Positions 56,207 through 64,000 of a stretch of 64,000 nt of DNA are shown here, piece by piece; within the stretch, counting starts at the first letter, position 1, and each line of letters opens with the position of its first letter. The notes beneath the pieces were generated by a model, which saw nothing but the letters and a program-made list of their open reading frames with translations, did no database searches and was not told the origin of the DNA. Position numbers and translations under genes: made by a program. Source of the stretch: CAVVIO01 sp963748095. GTDB lineage: Bacteria; Bacteroidota; Bacteroidia; Bacteroidales; UBA10428. Where the stretch lies: contig CAVVIO010000099.1 in the NCBI GenBank assembly GCA_963748095.1, positions 1 through 64,000 on the forward strand. Reading direction: 5' to 3'.

Positions 56207-59200
56207 ATGAAGAATAACAAAGTCGCAATTTGGATTATTTTTTCTTTTTCATTTTCTGATTTTTCTGCCTGTTCAGGCAATTCGAACCGATGCTTCAAAT
56301 CCTAATTTTTCTGGCCGATACTTCGAAAACAAAGCAGATTCGCTATACTTGTATGGATACGACAGTGTACCTTATTATTATCAGAAAGCGTCAAATTACT
56401 ATTTGCAGAAATACGATGATGCAGGTGTAATTTTATGTAAAATAAAAAAGGGAAATTACTTTATAAATATTATTCAGGTAGATTCTGCACAACATATTCT
56501 TCATGATTTGGAAAATGAAATGGTAATTCTGGACAATAGAAATGAGGAACTCCTCTGTCAGTTTGAACTATTAAAAGGTTCATTATTTTATATTACCGGT
56601 CAAACGAATAAAGCGATAGAAATTTATAAAAAGTATAAAAATAAACTATTAAGTTTTTCTTCGGGTATTAAATATAAATGGAGTGTATTACTGGATTTGG
56701 GGATGTGCTATGAGCAAAAGGGAGTCAAGGATTCTGCAATTTATTATTACAATAAGATCCTGATAAATATGAGAATCAATAATGCTTCAGATTCACTTGT
56801 GGCTTTTGACATGTATAGTAGGATGATCCGTTGTTTTGTGTCAGAAAATCAACTGGAGAAGGCTTCAGATTTGATTGATTTTTGTAATACTGTTATAAAA
56901 AAATTTTCATTAAATTTTTCATATAAATACATATATTACTATTATGGGGAGGCTTATTATTTATATGGAAGATCATCATATAAGGAAGCCTTGAACCATA
57001 TTAGTACAGATGAAAAATTACTACATAAGTATGGGGGATCAGATAATTATATGATCGGCTTAGTGTATTATTTAAAGGCTAGGATTTTTCATTGGATGGG
57101 ACAATTCGACCGGGCATTGAATTATTATAACCTGGCAGCCTTCTCTATAGAAAATTATAAACAACTTAAAATATATAAGTCTGAATTCTTAAGAAGTCTT
57201 GGAACCTGCTATTATTACCGTCTTGATTATAAAAATGCATTAAAATATTACCTAAAAAGCCTGCAAATTCAAAAAACAAAAAATATTTATGAAAGTGGAA
57301 TTTATAACTCAATAGCTTCTTGCTATTTTGCCCAGGGAGAAATAAATAAAGCAGAACGAAATTTTGATATTGCTGAACAATTACAATTAAAAGCAAAATC
57401 ACCTGATTCTCTTTCGCTTATATATATTTATAGAAACAAATTTTGGTTATATGGAAAAAAAGGTAATATAAAGAAGCAGAAAGAATACCTGAATAAAGCT
57501 TATCAGATAGCTATAACCAGGCCAAAAGTTTATCAATTCGAACTTGGGAAATTGTATGAAATTTATGCCGATAATTATTATTCTTCAGGAGACTTTACCA
57601 ATGCATTTAAATATATTCAGCTATCCATTATCAACGCTTCACAAGGATTTATAAATAAAAATATTTATACTAATCCAACGGCAAATGAAATAATATATAA
57701 AAATATTACTATTAAACAGTTAAATAAGAAGGCTGATTATTTTTACTGGTATTACATGAAAATAAGTCATAATATTAATGATCTGAAATTCAGCCTAAAA
57801 ACATATGAGCAAAGTTCAGCCATATTAGAGAAGGTTCTTTCCGGATTATTAGATGAAGATGACAAATTAAAATATGCAGCCGATAATGTTAATTTATTTA
57901 AGGCAATAATCATATTAAACTGGCAGCTTTATATTAAATCCAAAAATGAGAATTACCTGGATGAAGCATTTAAGTATGCCGAAAAGGAGAAAGCAATTAA
58001 CTTGTTATCTTACCTAAATGAGAATCAGGCAATGAAATATGCAGGCGTTCCGGATACATTGATCAGTTATGAGAAGGAACTGAAAAAAAGAATGGGAGAA
58101 ATTGACTTTAAATTACAATCTGAGGAATCGTTGGGGAATGAAGATTTAATCTCAAAGGAATCTTCAAAAACAGAACTAAATAAACTAAATATAAAATATG
58201 AGAATCTGATCGAACTGATGGAGGAAAAATATCCAAGTTACTACAATCTCAAATATAATTTAACAGTAAGTTCGATAGGGGAAATGCAAAAAAGCCTGAA
58301 AAGTGACCAGGTCTTTGTGGAATATGTGTTAGATGACAGCTATCTTTACATTTTTGCTGTTACTCCTGATAGTGAAAGACTGATATGTGAAGATAATCTG
58401 CATGTGAAACCGTTGATTGTTAAAATGAATAAAATGTTATCAGGTTATAATTACGAGGGCTATGATATAAATTGTTATAAATCATTTGTTGAACTAAGTG
58501 ATACGCTGTATACAATATTAATAAAACCATTCGAAAATCTAATAAAGGGAAAACGACTGATAATTGTTCCCGATGCGGAATTAAACACTATCCCTTTCGA
58601 AATATTGTTAACCAATAAAGTAAAAAATAACGGTTATATCGATTATAAACAATTGCCGTACCTGATCCGTAAAAATCCGGTTAGTTATGCTTATTCTGCA
58701 TCCATATTGAATTTTCAGAAAAAAGATAAATTAAGGGGGACACATTTACTTGCTTTTGCTCCGGATTATAAAACATCCCGGTTCAATAAAAAATTCGGGG
58801 AGTTAAGGCGTGTGGAACTGAGCGGAATAGATAATATTTTGCTTCCGGGGGCTATCAATGAAGCTAATGAAATCGCCAGGATATACCATGGAAAACGATT
58901 TATCGGGGATAATGCTACAGAATCAAATTTTAAAAAGGATGCAGCAAAATACGATATTATCCACATGGCCATGCATACAGCCCTTAACGATAAAAATCCG
59001 ATGTATTCAGAACTGATCTTTTCAACCCCGGATAATAAAAAAGAAGATGGCCTGTTACATACTTTTGAAATATATGGGATGAAAATTCCTGCCAACCTGG
59101 TTGTATTGAGTGGTTGTAATACAGGGGCAGGACAAGTGCATCAGGGGGAAGGTATACTAAGTCTGGCACGTAGTTTTGTATATGCAGGAAGTGCCAGTCT

Positions 59201-59501
59201 GATACTTACTCAATGGTCGGTAGCCGATAATGCAAGTTCCATCCTGATGAAATCGTTTTATGAAAATTTATCGAAAAAAGAAACAAAAGATGTAGCATTG
59301 CAACAAGCCAAACTTTCTTACCTGCAAGATGCTGATCCTCTTAAATCCCATCCTTATTACTGGGCAGGATACGAAAACTTTGGTGATACACGCCCCATTT
59401 ATAACAGATCAAAAAATGGATATATTATCTTCAGCTTTTTCAGCTTGCTGATGTTGATAGAAGTATTTTTTATCAGGAAACAATTAAGGAAGCTTTTTTA
59501 G
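56207..59501 (+). CDS. TPR-CHAT protease-like protein 2, frameshift in the signal peptide
   Basis: A paralogue of the preceding gene. The ATG at 56207 (MKNNKVAIWIIFSFS) and the following FLIFLPVQA are in different frames. One T too many in the T-rich stretch at about 56236-56254 explains it. From there the frame is open to a TAG at 59499-59501; the first in-frame ATG is 56349. TPR repeats, CHAT domain and C-terminal membrane helix match the first copy. The dyad is intact: His in IIHMAMHT (codon 58974-58976) and Cys in VVLSGCNTGAG. The last 200 residues are over 90% identical to copy 1, the N-terminal half much less. The gene end overlaps the anti-sigma-like gene by 18 bases. Confidence 0.85.
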
Positions 59502-60239
59502 GATATCGTGGGCGCGCGAACTGTAATAGCCATTATTTTCATAGATCTTCTTAAAGTAAGATTTGGCCTTAGTTTCATCATTTAATTTCAGATAACATAA
59601 TCCCAGGTACCACTCTGCATGGATTGCATATGGTTGTTGATTATTATTAACAAGCTCATTCATTTGATAAATGGCGGTTTCGTATCGATTGAGTTCTATG
59701 GCTGTGATTCCGTAATAGAAACGAATAGCCGGATTATTTTTATTATTATTAAGTAAATTACCTAAAATTTCAAAAGCAGTATTGTAGTCTTTTTTTTGAT
59801 ATAACTGAATAGCAAGAGTTAATCCGTTTTGTGACTGACCGGCCGACCGTATGCTAACATCAGCCTGGTAGGGTGAATAAAACCTGGAATACAATTCCTC
59901 TGGTGAAGAAAGTCTGTGCTCGAAAAAATAAGTGCCGCCTAAACCTACTATTATAATCAAAAATGCTGCTATTGAAATTCTACGCCAGGCAAAACCTTTA
60001 CCTGTATCGTTATCATTTAAAGTGAATTTTCTGTTTTTCGAAAATTTTGCATAAATATCCCTTAAAAGATTTCGAAAGTCGTGAATATCACTTTCGAGAA
60101 TACTTTTATTTACTTCCGAATGCAACTTCACTAATCTTCTGAGTTCAATGTCATTTTTCAACGAATCCTCAAATGAGTTCAACTCTTCAAGTTTTAACTC
60201 ATTATTAAGGTATTTCTCGATAATCATTGTTGTTTTCAT
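59484..60239 (-). CDS. Anti-sigma-like membrane protein with periplasmic TPR domain
   Basis: Protein of 251 residues. The cytoplasmic N-terminus (MIIEKYLNNELKLEELNSFE...RRLVKLHSEVN) has the pattern of Bacteroidota anti-sigma domains. One membrane helix lies at about 86-106 (ISIAAFLIIIVGLGGTYFF). The periplasmic part carries TPR repeats (about 145-240: YQKKDYNTAFEILGNLL, RYETAIYQMNELVNN, LNDETKAKSYFKKI). It overlaps the sigma factor gene by 35 bases and follows it in the same operon, the usual sigma/anti-sigma order. The anti-sigma function is inferred from this position and topology. It converges with the CHAT genes. Confidence 0.72.
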   Translation of the reverse strand: MKTTMIIEKYLNNELKLEELNSFEDSLKNDIELRRLVKLHSEVNKSILESDIHDFRNLLRDIYAKFSKNRKFTLNDNDTGKGFAWRRISIAAFLIIIVGLGGTYFFEHRLSSPEELYSRFYSPYQADVSIRSAGQSQNGLTLAIQLYQKKDYNTAFEILGNLLNNNKNNPAIRFYYGITAIELNRYETAIYQMNELVNNNQQPYAIHAEWYLGLCYLKLNDETKAKSYFKKIYENNGYYSSRAHDILKKLP

Positions 60240-60813
60240 TTTTCAATTCCTCGTATTTTGGATTATTCTGTATCCTTTCTATCAGCGATTTTTTACACCG
60301 ATACTGGCGATTTTTAGTATGCTGAACAGAACTATAACCCATAATTTTTGTAATTTCTGCTATCGAAATATTGTTTAAAAACAATTTGAGAATTTTCTTA
60401 CAATCATTGCTTAATTGTTCGAATTGTTCATGATACAATTTCAAACGTTTGTTTACTTCCACAATTGGAAATACATTATCTTCTAAATCTATATATTGAT
60501 CACACTCTTCAAAATTTATATTTCTGTTTTTTATATTTTCCAGTTCTCTCAACCATAATAATCTCGCCACAGAATAAATGTATGTTTTTAAAGAACAATT
60601 GAGTGATAATTTATCCTCCTGTAGTTTTCTGTAAATGATTACCAGTGTCTCCTGGAATATATCTTTTGCATCTTCTTCTTTCCCGTTATTATATAATACT
60701 AACCGCCGTACTACTTTATAATATAGAATATATATTCTTTGCAGGACATCATTCCTTTGTGCAATTAATCCTTCTAACAATTCCTGCTCCGTATATTTCT
60801 TTTTGCCATTCAA
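60205..60813 (-). CDS. ECF-type RNA polymerase sigma factor
   Basis: Protein of 202 residues. Region 2 (about 22-95) contains EEDAKDIFQETLVIIYRKL, the -10 recognition and core-binding helix. Region 4 (about 133-182) contains LSNDCKKILKLFLNNISIAE and ITKIMGYSSVQHTKNRQYRC, a helix-turn-helix. There is no region 1.1 or 3, as expected for an ECF sigma factor. The stop falls inside the start of the anti-sigma-like gene. Its targets are unknown, but the two CHAT leaders are reasonable candidates. Confidence 0.9.
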   Translation of the reverse strand: MNGKKKYTEQELLEGLIAQRNDVLQRIYILYYKVVRRLVLYNNGKEEDAKDIFQETLVIIYRKLQEDKLSLNCSLKTYIYSVARLLWLRELENIKNRNINFEECDQYIDLEDNVFPIVEVNKRLKLYHEQFEQLSNDCKKILKLFLNNISIAEITKIMGYSSVQHTKNRQYRCKKSLIERIQNNPKYEELKNENNNDYREIP

Positions 60814-60848
60814 AGTATTAATCCTATTTTACTGTGAAAAGTAACCCT

Positions 60849-60879
60849 CAAAATAGATTTTTTTTATTAATTGAACAAA
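60849..60879 (-). promoter_or_regulatory. Promoter-like element upstream of the sigma factor gene
   Basis: On the minus strand, TTTG (60876-60879), 20 bases and TATTTTG (60849-60855) resemble a Bacteroidota housekeeping promoter, 36 bases before the ATG. The -7 box lacks one T compared with TAnnTTTG. The rest of the 261-base gap to gcvP holds nothing I recognise. Confidence 0.5.
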
Positions 60880-61074
60880 ATTAATTAAATAAACCATAGT
60901 TAGAGGTGTTAAAAAATCCTAATATAGAGAATAATCGGCGTTATTTAGAATAAATCTAAATTGAAGGAGTTGATGTGATTCGGCTTCTAAAGAAAAATTT
61001 CCAACGGGTATATCAAGTAAAGTTGTGAATAGAATTTTTTTATATATTGTGATTTCTCTCTACCCAGAAAAAAA

Positions 61075-63939
61075 TTATTCGTATGATTCAACAGGAGCGC
61101 ATGAACACATAAGATTCCTGTCACCATAAGCATCATCTACCCTGGCAACTGCCGGCCATAATTTATTTTCTTTTATCCAGGGCAACGGATAGGCAGCCTT
61201 TTTTCGAGTATAACCATGCCTCCATTCATCGGAGATTAAATCAGCTTCCGTGTGAGGCGCATTAACCAGTACGTTATCCTCTAGTTGATCTTTCGTCTCT
61301 ATTTCCTTTATTTCATGATAGATAGATATCATAGCTTCAATAAACCGGTCCAACTCCTGCATCGACTCGCTTTCGGTAGGTTCTACCATCAATGTTCCGT
61401 GTACGGGAAATGAAAGAGTGGGAGCATGAAACCCATAATCCATCAAACGTTTTGCAATATCAGCTTCAGTTATGTTAGCTGTTGCTTTGAAATTTCTGCA
61501 GTCGAGGATCATTTCATGAGCAACAAAACCATTTTTACCACTATAAAGAACATTATAAAAATCTTTCAGTGAAGCAGCCAGATAATTCGCATTCAGAATT
61601 GCTATTTTACTGGCATAGGCTAACCCTTTTCCTCCAAGAAGATAACAATATGCATGGGAAATAGTGAGCAGGCTGGCGCTTCCCCAAGGAGCTCCGGCAA
61701 CAGCCGATATGCCATTTATTCCACCTACGGGAATAATGGGATGGGCGGGTAAAAATTCCACCAGGTGTCCCGCAACAACAATCGGCCCAACTCCCGGGCC
61801 TCCTCCGCCATGGGGTATAGCAAAGGTTTTGTGAAGATTCAGATGGCAGACATCTGCCCCGATCTCGGCCGGACTGGTTAAACCAACTTGCGCATTCATA
61901 TTGGCACCGTCCATGTATACCTGCCCTCCATTTTCATGAATAAGGTTTATCATTTCTTTTATAGCATCTTCGAACACTCCGTGAGTGGAAGGGTAGGTTA
62001 CCATGAAAGCAGCAAGATCTTCACGGTATTCAGTTGCTTTTATTTTCAAGTCTTCCAGATCAATATTTCCTTTTTCATCACATTTAACAACCACTACTTT
62101 CATGCCGGCCATTACTCCGCTGGCTGGATTTGTTCCATGAGCGGAAGAAGGTATTAGTACAATGTTTCTGTGACCTTCACCCCTGCTTTTGTGATAAGCA
62201 TTTATTACCATCAAGCCAGCATATTCTCCGGCCGCACCGGAATTCGGCTGAAAAGATATTTCATCGAAACCTGTGATAGCTTTCAGGAATTTACCTAGTT
62301 CGTAAAAAAGCTGCTGATAACCTTCCGTCTGATCAAGGGGAACAAAAGGATGAATTTCTCCGAATTGAGGCCAGCTCAATGGAATAAGCTCGGTAGTTGC
62401 ATTTAGTTTCATCGTACACGATCCAAGTGATATCATCGAATGTGTAAGTGAGAAGTCTTTTCTTTCCAGCTTTTTAATATATCGCATCATTTCGGTTTCG
62501 GAATGATACTTGTTGAAGACATCATAATTCAGTAAATCTCCCGACCTTCCCAGTGAGGATGAAAAATAAACTTTAGCATCTGTTTTTTCTACTAGTTTAA
62601 CCGGTTTTTTATTGGCATATGAAAAGACTTCAATTATCTTATTAAGATCATTGACAGATGTGGTTTCATCAATGCTGATACCTATTGTTACAGGATCAAT
62701 ATACCTAAGGTTTATCTCTCTTTCCAGTGCCAGAATTTCAATGTCTCTGGTGGTAATATTATCCGGTAGTGTAATCTTTAATGTGTCGAAATAATTTTTG
62801 TTTTCCTGTTTATACCCGAGTTCAGATAACTTTTCCTCAAGTTTCCCGGCTATTTGATGTATGTCAAGTGCTATCCGTTTCAATCCTTCCGGGCCATGGT
62901 ATACCGCATACATTCCGGCCATGATGGCAAGTAATGCCTGAGCGGTACAGATGTTGGATGTTGCCCGTTCACGTTTGATATGTTGTTCCCGTGTTTGAAG
63001 GGCCATCCTCAGTGCCCTGTTACTGTTCTTGTCTATTGTAATACCAATAATTCTGCCGGGAATATTACGTTTATACTGTTCGCGGGTGGCAAAATAAGCA
63101 GCATGTGGGCCGCCATACCCCATAGGAATACCAAACCGTTGGGTTGATCCGACAACGACATCTGCTCCCCACTGAGCAGGCGGAGTCAGTAGAACCAGAC
63201 TCATAATATCAGCAGCTACAATCAACATGGTTCCGTTTGAATGTGCCTGTTCTGCAAATAGTTTATAATCCCTTATTTCTCCATCGGCAGCAGGATATTG
63301 AATGAACGCGCCGAATATTTCAGGCTGCCATTGAATGTCTTTATAATCACCTTTGATAATTTCTATTCCTAAAGGTTCGGAACGGGTTTTCAGAACCGAA
63401 TAAGTTTGTGGGAAAATATTATTGTCAACAAAAAATTTATTATAACCGTTTTTTACAGCATCTTTCTGCCTGCTGTTGAAAAGCATGATCATTGCTTCTG
63501 CTGTGGCCGTTGATTCATCGAGAAGGGAAGCATTAGCAATGTCCATTCCGGTAAGCTCCATGATCAGTGTCTGAAAATTTAATAACGCTTCCAGTCTTCC
63601 CTGCGATATTTCGGCCTGATAAGGAGTATAAGACGTATACCAGCCGGGGTTTTCCAGAATATTACGTTGTATTACTGCAGGTAATATGGTGTTGTAATAC
63701 CCCAAACCAATATATGTTTTATATACATTGTTTTTTGAGGCAATATGCTGAATATACTTTATATATTCATATTCACTCATAGGCTCCGGTAATTCCGGAT
63801 TCTTTTTTAAACGTATGGATTCAGGGACCGTTTTATCGATCAGTTCATCCAAAGAATTTAAACCCATTTTTCCGACCATAAGTGCAATTTCATGCTCTCT
63901 GGGCCCTGTATGACGAAAAACAAAATTGTCAGCTGACAT
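61075..63939 (-). CDS. gcvP: Glycine dehydrogenase (decarboxylating), P protein
   Basis: PLP enzyme of 954 residues in the glycine cleavage system. It is a fused P protein with both homologous halves. The N-terminal half has FRHTGPREHEIALMVGKMG, YTPYQAEISQGRLEALLNFQ and LLDESTATAEAM. The C-terminal half has SLGSCTMKLNATTEL, the PLP-binding Lys704 in HLNLHKTFAIPHGGGGPG and PHTEADLISDEW. The C-terminus (RNLMCSCAPVESYE) is typical. Other gcv genes are not in the window. Only 61 bases upstream are visible, so the promoter region is mostly outside. Confidence 0.96.
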   Translation of the reverse strand: MSADNFVFRHTGPREHEIALMVGKMGLNSLDELIDKTVPESIRLKKNPELPEPMSEYEYIKYIQHIASKNNVYKTYIGLGYYNTILPAVIQRNILENPGWYTSYTPYQAEISQGRLEALLNFQTLIMELTGMDIANASLLDESTATAEAMIMLFNSRQKDAVKNGYNKFFVDNNIFPQTYSVLKTRSEPLGIEIIKGDYKDIQWQPEIFGAFIQYPAADGEIRDYKLFAEQAHSNGTMLIVAADIMSLVLLTPPAQWGADVVVGSTQRFGIPMGYGGPHAAYFATREQYKRNIPGRIIGITIDKNSNRALRMALQTREQHIKRERATSNICTAQALLAIMAGMYAVYHGPEGLKRIALDIHQIAGKLEEKLSELGYKQENKNYFDTLKITLPDNITTRDIEILALEREINLRYIDPVTIGISIDETTSVNDLNKIIEVFSYANKKPVKLVEKTDAKVYFSSSLGRSGDLLNYDVFNKYHSETEMMRYIKKLERKDFSLTHSMISLGSCTMKLNATTELIPLSWPQFGEIHPFVPLDQTEGYQQLFYELGKFLKAITGFDEISFQPNSGAAGEYAGLMVINAYHKSRGEGHRNIVLIPSSAHGTNPASGVMAGMKVVVVKCDEKGNIDLEDLKIKATEYREDLAAFMVTYPSTHGVFEDAIKEMINLIHENGGQVYMDGANMNAQVGLTSPAEIGADVCHLNLHKTFAIPHGGGGPGVGPIVVAGHLVEFLPAHPIIPVGGINGISAVAGAPWGSASLLTISHAYCYLLGGKGLAYASKIAILNANYLAASLKDFYNVLYSGKNGFVAHEMILDCRNFKATANITEADIAKRLMDYGFHAPTLSFPVHGTLMVEPTESESMQELDRFIEAMISIYHEIKEIETKDQLEDNVLVNAPHTEADLISDEWRHGYTRKKAAYPLPWIKENKLWPAVARVDDAYGDRNLMCSCAPVESYE

Positions 63940-64000
63940 GGATTGTAATAAATTATATAATGATTAATAATTCGGATAAGATATTAATACGGAATAAAAT

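Noticed and set aside
52538..60813. Type III-E CRISPR (Craspase) locus because of TPR-CHAT plus sigma factor
   Set aside because: There is no CRISPR array, no gRAMP/Cas7-11 gene and no Cas1/2 in the window. The CHAT proteins have signal peptides, unlike Csx29.
52538..60813. Bacterial gasdermin defence locus beside the CHAT proteases
   Set aside because: No small gasdermin-like gene is present. The only unassigned ORF is the 43-residue Pro-rich peptide, which is far too short.
63940..64000. Glycine riboswitch upstream of gcvP
   Set aside because: Only 61 bases are visible and they contain no recognisable aptamer core. It cannot be judged from this window.

Overview
The window is a chimera of two unrelated genomes. 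Bases 1 to about 5990 are very GC-rich and actinobacterial in gene content: a TetR tail, bioB with a BsaP-type partner, a TIGR03085 protein, a dapA-rnj pair and a ferritin-like protein. An Acidimicrobiia-like source is a guess. This part carries a frameshift roughly every few hundred bases. From about 5993 to the end the DNA is AT-rich and typical of Bacteroidota, probably a Bacteroidales-like organism. Evidence is fused SecDF, type IX secretion (T9SS) cargo with a PorP/SprF partner, a SusC-like receptor, a two-component-type propeller protein, and promoters with TAnnTTTG -7 boxes. The switch cuts an aminotransferase gene on one side and the ferritin-like gene on the other, and no mobile element is present, so an assembly misjoin is the best explanation.

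Layout of the Bacteroidota part. 6-18 kb is housekeeping: truncated aminotransferase, DUF1573 lipoprotein, valS, a minus-strand run DUF4783-nadC-yihY-pdxH, rlmH, and a very large membrane histidine kinase. 17.9-27.2 kb is an exported or surface block: glycine-rich type B T9SS cargo, PorP/SprF protein, PD40/PKD protein, an unknown secreted protein, and a propeller-SpoIIE phosphatase signalling protein. 27-45 kb is mostly housekeeping and transport: rluB, glmM, an efflux adaptor/permease/TolC operon without an ATPase, secDF, tatA, a Na/Ca exchanger, a LolD-like ATPase, trmN6, mutS, tRNA-Gly and tRNA-Leu. 45-52.5 kb holds a NagX-like membrane acyltransferase, an OmpA protein, a small membrane protein, an orphan SusC-like receptor and ddl.

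The most interesting part is 52.5-60.8 kb. Two tandem genes encode secreted, membrane-anchored TPR-CHAT proteins with intact His/Cys catalytic motifs. They converge on, and overlap, an ECF sigma factor gene and a gene for a membrane anti-sigma-like protein with a periplasmic TPR domain. A 43-codon proline-rich ORF lies just upstream on the other strand. By analogy with known protease / anti-sigma / sigma systems this looks like a candidate envelope proteolytic signalling locus without CRISPR. The link is inferred from gene content and topology only. The window ends in gcvP.

Five genes for exported proteins in the Bacteroidota part carry a single-base frameshift within or just after the signal peptide, while the interiors of all genes are open. 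This pattern needs read-level checking.
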